In this document: piece after piece, positions 18,356 through 26,633 of the stretch | Layout of the letters: every line of letters begins with the position of its first letter | Position numbering within the stretch: the first letter of the stretch is position 1 | Program-made: the position numbers and the translations under genes | Assembly: GCA_003133685.1 (NCBI GenBank) | Contig: PKYQ01000018.1 | Coordinates: 1 to 64,000, forward strand | From: Acidimicrobiaceae bacterium | Lineage (GTDB): Bacteria > Actinomycetota > Acidimicrobiia > Acidimicrobiales > RAAP-2 | Direction: 5' to 3' | Length of the DNA stretch: 64,000 nucleotides | The notes under the pieces: generated by a model | Database searches by the model: none | Told to the model about the DNA's origin: nothing | What the model saw: the letters and a program-made list of their open reading frames with translations, nothing else

Positions 18356-20185
18356 ATGTTTCGAAAATATAAGATTCGGGCGGCATTGACAGTTGGAGTG
18401 GCTCTGGCGGCTGCGGCCGTCGGGCTCATTGTGCCGTCGATCAGCAGCGCGTCGTCAACCCCGAACGTTATAACGATCGCGGAACCTGCGAATGGGACGC
18501 CAAATTACATTTTGCCCTTCTACCCACCGGCGAACTGTACGGTCGCCAATACCTCGCAATTCCAGGAATTGATGTTTCGGCCGCTGTACTTCTACGGCGT
18601 CGGCGGCAGTGCCGCCGTCCAGCCCTCCGTGTCAACGGGAAAACCTCCGGTGTACTCGAACGGCAACAAGACGGTGACGATCACCATGAAGGGATGGAAG
18701 TTCTCCGACGGCCAGACCATTAACGCTGAGTCAGTCATGTTCTTCTTGAACATGTACGACGCCGTGCCCGCGGGCTTCTGCACCTACACCAAGGGCCTAG
18801 GGATTCCCAACCAGGTGGCAAGCGCCACTGGTACGGGTAACACCGTGGTCATCCACCTGAAGAGCCCGGTGAGCCCTCTGTGGTTCACCAGCAACGAATT
18901 GGCCACCATCACGCCTATGGCCAACTCCTGGGACGTGACGAGTGCCACCAAGAAGAGTCACTGCGCTTCTGGTAAGTACGGGGCCGCATCGACGCTCGCT
19001 GCCTGCAAGGCAGTCCAGGCCTACTTGACCAAGCAAGGTTTAAACACTTCGACCTTCACGGGCAAACTGTGGCAGAGCGGCGTGAGCGGGCCCTGGACCT
19101 TGATCAAGATGGACAACTTGGGCAACGCGGAGTTTCAGGCGAACTCTAAGTACTCCGGTCCTCAGAAGGCGCAGGTCAAGTACGTCAAGCTCGTTGCGTT
19201 CACGTCCACGACCGCCGAGCAAAACCAGTTGCAGGCCGGCAACATCGACTTCGGCTACGTTGACCCTTCGGTGTTGACGTCGCCCGCCCCAGCACCTGGA
19301 AAAGTTGGAGCAAACTTTGCACCTCTGGCGTCAAAGTTCAATCTCACCACCACCATTCCGTACTCCAACAACTACATGAACCTCAACTTCGGCAAGAACG
19401 CCGGCACGGTGTTCCTTGACCAGTTGTACGTTCGCCAAGCGATGGAGTCATCGATCAACCAGTCCGCCATCGTCAAGAATGCGTTCAAGAACTACGGGTT
19501 TGCTACGTACTCGGCGGTGCCGCTAGGCACGCCGTCGACGGAAATCGGTAAAGTGAAGCAGCCATACCCCTACGACATGACGGCGGCAGCGGCGGACTTC
19601 TCGAAGAACGGATGGACCCTCACCGGTGGAAAACTCGCTTGCACGAGCCCCGGTACCGCAAGCGGTCAATGTGGCACGGGAATCACCAAGGGCGAGAACC
19701 TGACCCTGAACGTTGAGTACTACAGCGGCGTTCCTGCGCTAACAACAGAGATGAATGCCGTCATCGCGAACTGGACAAGCCTTGGCATGGTAATCAAGCA
19801 AACCACAGGAACGTTTAACGACACTGCTGGTACATGCCCATCGGCGTACAACGCCGCGACGACGTTCGACATCTGCAACTGGGGTGGTGGCTGGCTCTAC
19901 GCGCCGGACTACTACCCATCGGGCGAGCCTCTCTATCTGACCGGCGCCGGATCGAACAGTGGACAGTACTCGAACGCGACGATGGACTCACTCATCAAGG
20001 CAACGCTGTCGACGAACGTGAAGTTGACGGCCTTCGCACAGTTCTCGGCGGAAAACTTGCCCGTGCTGTGGGACCCGGTCGCCACCGCCACGAATGAAAG
20101 TTCCAAGTCGCTGAAGAGCAGCAGCGGTGGTGTGTTCGAGGGCCCATTGGAGACATGGACGCCCGAGTATTGGAGCTTCAAATAG
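18356..20185 (+). CDS. Peptide-type ABC transporter substrate-binding protein (SBP family 5), copy 2
   Basis: ATG 18356 preceded by GGGAGG; signal peptide MFRKYKIRAALTVGVALAAAAVGLIVPSISSASS; TVTITMKGWKFSDGQTINAESVMFFLNMYDAVP; clearly paralogous to the preceding gene. Confidence 0.9.
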   Translation: MFRKYKIRAALTVGVALAAAAVGLIVPSISSASSTPNVITIAEPANGTPNYILPFYPPANCTVANTSQFQELMFRPLYFYGVGGSAAVQPSVSTGKPPVYSNGNKTVTITMKGWKFSDGQTINAESVMFFLNMYDAVPAGFCTYTKGLGIPNQVASATGTGNTVVIHLKSPVSPLWFTSNELATITPMANSWDVTSATKKSHCASGKYGAASTLAACKAVQAYLTKQGLNTSTFTGKLWQSGVSGPWTLIKMDNLGNAEFQANSKYSGPQKAQVKYVKLVAFTSTTAEQNQLQAGNIDFGYVDPSVLTSPAPAPGKVGANFAPLASKFNLTTTIPYSNNYMNLNFGKNAGTVFLDQLYVRQAMESSINQSAIVKNAFKNYGFATYSAVPLGTPSTEIGKVKQPYPYDMTAAAADFSKNGWTLTGGKLACTSPGTASGQCGTGITKGENLTLNVEYYSGVPALTTEMNAVIANWTSLGMVIKQTTGTFNDTAGTCPSAYNAATTFDICNWGGGWLYAPDYYPSGEPLYLTGAGSNSGQYSNATMDSLIKATLSTNVKLTAFAQFSAENLPVLWDPVATATNESSKSLKSSSGGVFEGPLETWTPEYWSFK

Positions 20186-20218
20186 TTGTCGTAGTTGCAT
20201 AACTGAACACTGAAGCAA

Positions 20219-20258
20219 TACCGAGAGGAGGGGTCTGAAAGGACCCCTCCTCTCGGTA
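20219..20258 (+). other. Intercistronic stem-loop between SBP and permease genes
   Basis: Perfect 17-bp inverted repeat TACCGAGAGGAGGGGTC-TGAAAG-GACCCCTCCTCTCGGTA, no trailing T-run. Confidence 0.85.
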
Positions 20259-20263
20259 ACGAC

Positions 20264-21256
20264 TTGATTGGATGGTACCCTTACTCCGTGTTTTCGTACA
20301 TTTTGAGACGATTAGGACAATCGGTGATCGTCCTACTGATCGTCATTGTTATTACGTTTTCACTCCCCTACTTCCAACCACACGGGATTCTCGCGCCAGC
20401 GTATTCAGTACTAGGAAGTCGCAGCACTCCGTACAACGTGCACGTGTGGGCATCCCAACACGGTCTTCTGGCGTCGTACTGGACGCGGCTGTATCAGTAC
20501 ATTTTCCAACTGGTATTCCATTTCAATCTTGGCTACTCCTATAAGCAGGAGCTTTCTGTTCGCACGATCATTGCCCTGTTCCTGCCTCGCACCGTCTGGC
20601 TCGCCCTGAGCGCCCTCATCCTTACCGTCATCATTGCGGTGCCCCTAGGGATCTTCCAAGCGTCACGCCGCAATACGGCGGTTGACTACGCCGCCACGGG
20701 CACCGCCTTCGTGCTCTACGCAATCCCCACTTTCTTACTGTGCCTCCTGGCGATTGAGATCTTCGGTTTTCACACCCTCCATCTTCCGATATCGCCGCCC
20801 GAGGGCATAGCGCCCTGGGCTATCTTCACGGATCCCACGGCGTTCATTCTGCCGGTTGGTTGCCTCACTCTTCTCTCCGTGGCGGGAATCAGTCGTTTCA
20901 TGCGCGGCACGGTACTTGAAGTGCTGGTCCAGGACTACGTGCGAACTGCTCGAGCCAAGGGATGTAGCCCTCTTCGGGTGTTATGGCATCACTCGTTACG
21001 GAATGCCCTTGGACCAATCGTGACGATTCTTGGTCTCTCGATTCCGGCCCTCTTCGGCGGAGCCCTCATCGTCGAGTACGTCTTTAATTACGCGGGTCTC
21101 GGTCTCCAAACGTTGAACGCGGCGCTCGAGTTCGACGTTCCTATCGTGCTCGGCATTACGATTCTCGTGTCAATCTTCACCTTGTTGGGTAATCTTGCGG
21201 CGGACGTCGCGCTCGGCATCATCGATCCGCGGCTTCGCATCCAGGGGAACAAGTGA
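20264..21256 (+). CDS. Peptide-type ABC transporter permease (DppB/OppB-like)
   Basis: FSYILRRLGQSVIVLLIVIVITF N-terminus and RTARAKGCSPLRVLWHHSLRNALGPIVTILG EAA loop. Confidence 0.9.
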   Translation: MIGWYPYSVFSYILRRLGQSVIVLLIVIVITFSLPYFQPHGILAPAYSVLGSRSTPYNVHVWASQHGLLASYWTRLYQYIFQLVFHFNLGYSYKQELSVRTIIALFLPRTVWLALSALILTVIIAVPLGIFQASRRNTAVDYAATGTAFVLYAIPTFLLCLLAIEIFGFHTLHLPISPPEGIAPWAIFTDPTAFILPVGCLTLLSVAGISRFMRGTVLEVLVQDYVRTARAKGCSPLRVLWHHSLRNALGPIVTILGLSIPALFGGALIVEYVFNYAGLGLQTLNAALEFDVPIVLGITILVSIFTLLGNLAADVALGIIDPRLRIQGNK

Positions 21257-22158
21257 CGATTCCGGACGCTGTTGCTGCATTCAGCGACGAAGACGTCCCC
21301 ATACCGTTATGGCGCCAACGTCTCAAGATCTTCAAGGCCAACAAGCTCGCCGTTGTGTCGTGCGTTTACATCATCGTCCTCGCCATCGCTTGTTTTCTCA
21401 TACCGCATCTGCACCCCACAAATCAGACCAATCAGTCGATTGCCTTCAACACCCCTCAAAACGAGCCACCGTCAAGTGCTCACTGGCTCGGCACCGACAG
21501 CAATGGTTTCGACGAGCTCGGCCGTCTCTTCTTCGGCGGTGAGTACTCACTCACCCTGGGTTTCCTGGCCGGATTCATCACCATCGTCGTTGGGACGATT
21601 TATGGAATGATCGCCGGGTTTGTCGGCGGCATCGTCGACTCGGTGATGATGCGACTGCTCGATGCGTTCCTTTCGATTCCGTACATCTTCCTCTTGATCA
21701 CGCTCATCACAGTCTTTGGACGATCGACAGTTTTCTTGATTTGCATCATTGGTTTCACTGGCTGGTGGGGCAATGCACGTATCATTCGAGGTGACGCGCT
21801 TCTTATTCGCAACCTGGACTACGCCAAAGCCTCGACGTCGATGGGCGCATCAAAGTTGCACGTGATTAAAAGCCACGTCTTCCCCAACTCGATTAGCAAC
21901 ATTGTCACGGTGGCCACTTTTTCCGTCGCCGACGCCATCCTCTTTCTCTCGGCTCTCGGTTTCCTCGGCCTCGGCATTCAACCTCCCCAAACAGACTGGG
22001 GCACCATGCTGCAGGCAGGATCAGATCAGATCCAAAACGGTTTCTGGTGGGAAGTGTGGCCCCTCGCAGTCATCTTCATCCTGGTCGTAGTGGCAATCAA
22101 TTACATCGGCGACGCTCTGCGGGACGCTTTTGAGGTCCGTCTACTCGAGCGGTCATAG
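21253..22158 (+). CDS. Peptide-type ABC transporter permease (DppC/OppC-like)
   Basis: HWLGTDSNGFDELGRLFFGGEYSLTLGF and YAKASTSMGASKLHVIKSHVFPNSISNIV EAA loop; 4-bp overlap with upstream permease. Confidence 0.92.
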   Translation: MTIPDAVAAFSDEDVPIPLWRQRLKIFKANKLAVVSCVYIIVLAIACFLIPHLHPTNQTNQSIAFNTPQNEPPSSAHWLGTDSNGFDELGRLFFGGEYSLTLGFLAGFITIVVGTIYGMIAGFVGGIVDSVMMRLLDAFLSIPYIFLLITLITVFGRSTVFLICIIGFTGWWGNARIIRGDALLIRNLDYAKASTSMGASKLHVIKSHVFPNSISNIVTVATFSVADAILFLSALGFLGLGIQPPQTDWGTMLQAGSDQIQNGFWWEVWPLAVIFILVVVAINYIGDALRDAFEVRLLERS

Positions 22159-22170
22159 TCAGTCAAAAGT

Positions 22171-22374
22171 ACCCGTTCGGCGTTTGGTGGAGTTTTGAGT
22201 TGATTTCGGCTACTGCCGCTGCCGTTTCGTTGATTTAAGGAAGAACGGCTTGGTCAAGGTTGGTGACGCAACGCAGCTCGTGGCGGGTACTCGCCCGAAC
22301 GGACACTAAATGTCCCTATAAGGCACCTTTGAGCAACTAAATCAACTCAAAACTCCACCAAACGCCGAACGGGT
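22171..22374. repeat. MITE-like element with perfect 36-bp terminal inverted repeats
   Basis: 22171-22206 ACCCGTTCGGCGTTTGGTGGAGTTTTGAGTTGATTT is the exact reverse complement of 22339-22374 AAATCAACTCAAAACTCCACCAAACGCCGAACGGGT; interior has no long ORF. Confidence 0.75.
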
Positions 22375-22451
22375 CAAAGCAAATTATTCGACCGCGCGCG
22401 TTCGCTGAACACTGGCACATCTGGTGGCAAGCATGGCGCACCTAGAGGTGG

Positions 22452-24470
22452 TCAGGAAGATATTTCGACCCGAGTCCGCAATGGAAAATGGCACGCGGCC
22501 TGATGCCGGTCGCCATAACTCTCCAACTCTGGCTCCACGTCGACGCACACCGCCTCGGCACGCGGACACCGAGTTCGAAAGCGGCAACCGGACGGAGGGT
22601 TGATCGGCGAGGGCAACTCACCACGCACCTGAAATCCCCGCTTCTTTCGTGCTTCGGCGGGATCGGGCACGGGCACCGCATCCAAGAGTCCCTGTGTGTA
22701 CGGGTGCACTGGCCGACGGAACACCGATTCGGCGTCACCAATCTCCACAATCTTGCCCAAATACATCACCGCTATTGAGTCCGCCATGTAATACACGACT
22801 GCAAGGTCGTGGCTCACAAAGACGTAGGAGAGATTTTTCTCCCTCTGCAGATTTTTCATCAAGTTGAGAATCTGAGCTTGCACCGAAACGTCGAGCGCTG
22901 AAACGGGCTCATCGGCAACAATGAGACGGGGATTAAGCGCTAAAGCTCGAGCCAGTCCAATGCGCTGACGCTGGCCACCTGAGAACTCGTGGGGGTAACG
23001 ATTGGCCGCAAGATGATTGAGACCCACTACGTCAAGCAATTCATATATTCGACGTTGCCGTTCGACTTTGGTTCCCTCTCTTTGAACGAACAGGGGCTCG
23101 CCGATGATGTCATTGACACTCATGCGCGGGTTCAGCGACGAATAGGGGTCCTGGAACATCATTTGGCGTTGAACATGATCCTCGCGGGACATCTTGTGAT
23201 TCTTGTCGGTCACCAACCGGTCATTGAAGTAAATCTGACCAGACGTGAGAGTTTCAATACCGACCAGCATTCGCCCGATCGTGGTCTTGCCGCAACCCGA
23301 TTCTCCCACGAGACCGAAGGTCTCGCCCTCGTTGACCGTGAAGCTCACGTCGGAAACCGCGTGCACCGCACCCACCTTGTGCTGGATCAGTCCGGCCTTG
23401 ATGGGGAACTCCTTCACCATGTGCTCAACGCGCGCGAGTTCCTTGTGCGGCGCGGCTTCCACCGCTTCCGCAGTGACGGGCGCCGTGACGATCGTCGTGA
23501 GCGGTCCTGCGACGGGATGAAAGCAGGCGAACTGGTGCCGCGTGTCCCCGGTGAGCTGCGGGTCCTCCTGGCGGCACTGGTCAGTAGCGTAGGCGCAGCG
23601 CGGCGCGAAGCGACACGCGACAATCACCTTCGTGAGGTCCGGCGGCATGCCGGCGATCGAAACCAACTGCTGCTTCGAGGCCGTTTCGAGGCTCGGCATC
23701 GAGGCGAGCAGCGCCTGGGTGTAGGGGTGTCGCATCGACTTGAACAGTTCGTCGGTGGGTGACTCCTCGGCCTTTTTGCCGCCGTACATGACGACGACGC
23801 GGTCAGTACGCCCGGCGATCACACCCATGTCGTGAGTGATGAGCAATACCGCCATGCTCAGTTCCTTGCGCAGCCTGTCGAGAATGTCGAGGATCTGAGC
23901 CTGTATCGTGACGTCGAGGGCGGTCGTGGGTTCGTCCGCGATCAGCAGTTTGGGCGAACAGACCAGTCCCATCGCGATGATGACACGTTGACGAAGACCA
24001 CCGGAGAGTTCGAAGGGATACTGATCGAGCCGTTCGGCGGGCCGAGGCATGTCGACCATCTCCAATACCTCGAGGGCACGCTTGCGGGCCTCGTCGTTGC
24101 TCGCGCCCCGATGGATCCGCAATCCTTCACCGATCTGTCGACCGATCTTCGTCGTGGGGTTGAGCGAACTCATCGGGTCCTGGGGAATGAGGGCGACCTC
24201 ATTTCCGCGCTGGGACTGCATTTCCTTTTCCGAGAGCGACGCCAGGTCGACCCCGTCGAGCTCGACACTGCCCCCCGCGATCCGACCGTTCCCGGGCAGG
24301 AGGCGCATGATGGCGAGACCTGTCGTCGTCTTGCCACAGCCCGATTCACCGACGAGACCGACGCATTCGCCCGGGGCGATGTTCAGTGAAAAATCGTCAA
24401 CCGCGCTAGCGAATGTATTGCTGGTGGTGAACTGAACCTTCAGATTTTTTACCGTGAGCAGCGACGACAT
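22452..24470 (-). CDS. Fused two-domain peptide ABC transporter ATP-binding protein (DppD-DppF-like)
   Basis: Two Walker A (GLVGESGCGKTTTGLAIMRL; GLVGESGCGKTTIGRMLVG), two signature regions (ELSGGLRQR; EFSGGQRQR) and two C-terminal oligopeptide-transporter Cys regions. Confidence 0.95.
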   Translation of the reverse strand: MSSLLTVKNLKVQFTTSNTFASAVDDFSLNIAPGECVGLVGESGCGKTTTGLAIMRLLPGNGRIAGGSVELDGVDLASLSEKEMQSQRGNEVALIPQDPMSSLNPTTKIGRQIGEGLRIHRGASNDEARKRALEVLEMVDMPRPAERLDQYPFELSGGLRQRVIIAMGLVCSPKLLIADEPTTALDVTIQAQILDILDRLRKELSMAVLLITHDMGVIAGRTDRVVVMYGGKKAEESPTDELFKSMRHPYTQALLASMPSLETASKQQLVSIAGMPPDLTKVIVACRFAPRCAYATDQCRQEDPQLTGDTRHQFACFHPVAGPLTTIVTAPVTAEAVEAAPHKELARVEHMVKEFPIKAGLIQHKVGAVHAVSDVSFTVNEGETFGLVGESGCGKTTIGRMLVGIETLTSGQIYFNDRLVTDKNHKMSREDHVQRQMMFQDPYSSLNPRMSVNDIIGEPLFVQREGTKVERQRRIYELLDVVGLNHLAANRYPHEFSGGQRQRIGLARALALNPRLIVADEPVSALDVSVQAQILNLMKNLQREKNLSYVFVSHDLAVVYYMADSIAVMYLGKIVEIGDAESVFRRPVHPYTQGLLDAVPVPDPAEARKKRGFQVRGELPSPINPPSGCRFRTRCPRAEAVCVDVEPELESYGDRHQAACHFPLRTRVEISS

Positions 24471-24545
24471 AGATACGCAATCCTACTCTTTTCCAGGGTT
24501 TTCATTGTTCCGCGTAGCCCTCGCGGCCCGTCAGATCACGGCTCT

Positions 24546-24750
24546 TTACGAGGTCAAGCGCCACGACATTCGGTGATGACAACACGGGCCCTCGTCGACG
24601 AGTGCGGCCAAGTGTCGGGGCACGCCGTAGCCCTTGTTGGCGTCCCAGTCGTACACCCGAAACTCGTCGGAGGGACGCACCATCGCTCGATCACGCTGGA
24701 CCTTCGCGAGAACCGCGGCTGCCGTGACGTACTCTGAGAGCCCATCTGAC
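24546..24750 (-). pseudogene. C-terminal fragment of a second RNase HII gene, downstream of the intact rnhB
   Basis: Hand translation of 24731-24546 (-): YVTAAAVLAKVQRDRAMVRPSDEFRVYDWDANKGYGVPRHLAALVDEGPCCHHRMSWRLTS*, matching intact copy ASIAAASVLAKVARDRLMV...YGWSSNKGYGVERHMEAIRRLGQTVHHRHSWRLP. Confidence 0.82.
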
Positions 24751-24753
24751 GGA

Positions 24754-25422
24754 TTATTTGGCGGTCATCTCCGGTAGTCGCCACGAATGACGGTGGTGGA
24801 CCGTCTGACCCAATCGCCGGATCGCCTCCATGTGCCGCTCGACCCCGTAGCCCTTGTTGCTCGACCATCCGTAGTCAGCGAAGTGGCGATCCAGATCGAC
24901 CATCAATCGGTCCCGAGCAACCTTGGCGAGCACGGACGCGGCCGCGATCGACGCGCAGCGCTGGTCGCCCTTCACGAACGTGGTGACGCTCATTGTTCGG
25001 TACACGAGTTCCGGCGGCGCTTCGACACCGAAGCTGACGTCCGTAGGGGCGCGCAGCAGATTGAACGATCCGTCAATCAGCGCGACGCTCGGTCGCACAC
25101 GAAGCGCGTCGAGCGCTCGAGTTGCGGCGACGGCCAACGCGAGCCGCAGTCCCCAGGCGTCGATCTCGCTCGCACTCACTGAACCCAAGGACCAGTCGGC
25201 GGCCCACTGCATGAGCGGCTCTTCCAACGCCTCGCGCTGAAGTGCCGTCAAGAGTTTCGAGTCATTCAGAGTTTCCGGCGGCGCTGACGCACCGGTCAGT
25301 ACCACCGCACCGAGGACCATCGGACCGGCCAGCGCACCACGTCCGACCTCGTCGATACCGACGACAATCTCGCCTCGGTCCAACCACGCTCGCTCGTGGA
25401 CGAGCAAGTCCGAGTGCACCAT
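24754..25422 (-). CDS. rnhB: Ribonuclease HII
   Basis: VVGIDEVGRGALAGPMVLGAVVL, NDSKLLTALQREAL, CASIAAASVLAKVARDR, NKGYG. Confidence 0.93.
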   Translation of the reverse strand: MVHSDLLVHERAWLDRGEIVVGIDEVGRGALAGPMVLGAVVLTGASAPPETLNDSKLLTALQREALEEPLMQWAADWSLGSVSASEIDAWGLRLALAVAATRALDALRVRPSVALIDGSFNLLRAPTDVSFGVEAPPELVYRTMSVTTFVKGDQRCASIAAASVLAKVARDRLMVDLDRHFADYGWSSNKGYGVERHMEAIRRLGQTVHHRHSWRLPEMTAK

Positions 25423-25461
25423 GGTCACGTTTCAAGAGTACCGAAGGTCGCTTCACGTAGT

Positions 25462-26013
25462 ATGCAACTCGTGGCTGACGCGTTCGTGATTCCGCTGAAA
25501 CGCTTCGACCTCGCCAAGGAACGACTACGCGTGAACAACGCCGCGTCGGTGACCGAACTCGCACAACAACTCGCGACACGAGTGATCGAAGCCTGTGCGC
25601 CGCGACACACGATCGTGCTCAGTGAAAGCGACGCCATCTCTGAATTCGCCTCTGCGCTCGGCTGCGACTTTCTGCGCTCTGACGCAACTGGACTCAATGA
25701 CGCCGTGCAACGGGCGTACGGAGCCCTCCAGAGCCGATTTGAACGCCTCATCATCGTGCACGGCGACCTACGAGACCCCGAGGGCCTCGGTTCCTTCGAA
25801 CCCGGTGCCGGGATAACGATCGTCACGGATCACCACGGACTCGGTACCAACGTGATGGCGGTGCCGACCGGACTGGACTTCCACTTCGCCTACGGCGCGA
25901 ACTCCGCGTCGCTGCACCGACAAGAGGCCGAACGCATCGGTTGTCCGCTCACCGTCGTCACCGACAGCCCCTGGCGCTTCGACGTGGACGAGCCCGAAGA
26001 TTTAGTCCGATAA
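25462..26013 (+). CDS. fbiD: CofC/FbiD-type guanylyltransferase of coenzyme F420 biosynthesis
   Basis: VIPLKRFDLAKERL, GLNDAVQRAYGALQ, RLIIVHGDLRDP, GLGTNVMAVP, FAYGANSASLHRQEA, FDVDEPEDL. Confidence 0.85.
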   Translation: MQLVADAFVIPLKRFDLAKERLRVNNAASVTELAQQLATRVIEACAPRHTIVLSESDAISEFASALGCDFLRSDATGLNDAVQRAYGALQSRFERLIIVHGDLRDPEGLGSFEPGAGITIVTDHHGLGTNVMAVPTGLDFHFAYGANSASLHRQEAERIGCPLTVVTDSPWRFDVDEPEDLVR

Positions 26014-26018
26014 CGGCG

Positions 26019-26047
26019 TTCGAGGGGGGCCAAAGGCCCCCCTCGAA
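26019..26047. terminator. Bidirectional stem-loop terminator between convergent genes
   Basis: Perfect 13-bp inverted repeat TTCGAGGGGGGCC-AAA-GGCCCCCCTCGAA. Confidence 0.75.
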
Positions 26048-26071
26048 CCACAAATCCCTGGTGGGACTTGA

Positions 26072-26347
26072 CTACTTCTTAGCGGCAGCCCTCTTTGCGG
26101 GACGCTTCGCGGCCTTCTTTGCAGGACGCTTGGCGGCCTTCTTCGCAGCAGGACGCTTCTTAGCGGCGGCCTTCTTTGCAGGGGCCTTCTTCTTTGCAGC
26201 AGGACGCTTCGCGGCCTTCTTCGCTGCGGGGCGCTTCTTAGCGGCGGCCTTCTTTGCAGGGGCCTTCTTCTTTGCAGCAGGACGCTTCGCGGCCTTCTTC
26301 GCTGGAGCCTTTTTGGCTACAGCCTTCTTCTTCGCGGCTGGTGCCAC
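26072..26347 (-). CDS. Histone H1-like Lys/Ala/Pro-rich DNA-binding protein
   Basis: 91 aa made almost only of K, A, P, R with PAKKA/RPAAKK repeats. Confidence 0.75.
   Translation of the reverse strand: MAPAAKKKAVAKKAPAKKAAKRPAAKKKAPAKKAAAKKRPAAKKAAKRPAAKKKAPAKKAAAKKRPAAKKAAKRPAKKAAKRPAKRAAAKK
26144..26299 (-). repeat. In-frame 78-bp tandem repeat (two copies plus partial) within the H1-like gene
   Basis: 26-aa unit KKAAKRPAAKKKAPAKKAAAKKRPAA repeated twice, near-identical at DNA level. Confidence 0.75.
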
Positions 26348-26633
26348 TTTCCCTCCTTGGGACTCAACGTTGAATCAATTTGGGACCTCGAGCGCACCAC
26401 CGTGGTGTTCTCGAAATCGGTACCGCATTGATAAACGTGTACTCGCTCATGTGCCACCCAGCTTCGCAGCTGTACGGCGACTGATCGCAGTGCACGGTCC
26501 ATCGCGGAAAAGCGCTTCGTGAAAACGTCACACGGACGTTTCACTCAACGTTCACCTCCTCCGCAGAAGGACATTTAAAAGTTCACTCGCTTTACAGACC
26601 AATGTCAAGTATTTCGACGTTTTTCTGCGACAG

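Noticed and set aside
24554-24868. 104-aa minus-strand ORF overlapping the 3' end of rnhB
   Set aside because: Different frame from the recognisable RNase HII fragment; an accidental ORF over the relic
26072-26347. CRISPR-like periodic repeat
   Set aside because: Periodicity is an in-frame coding repeat (K/A-rich protein) with no spacers
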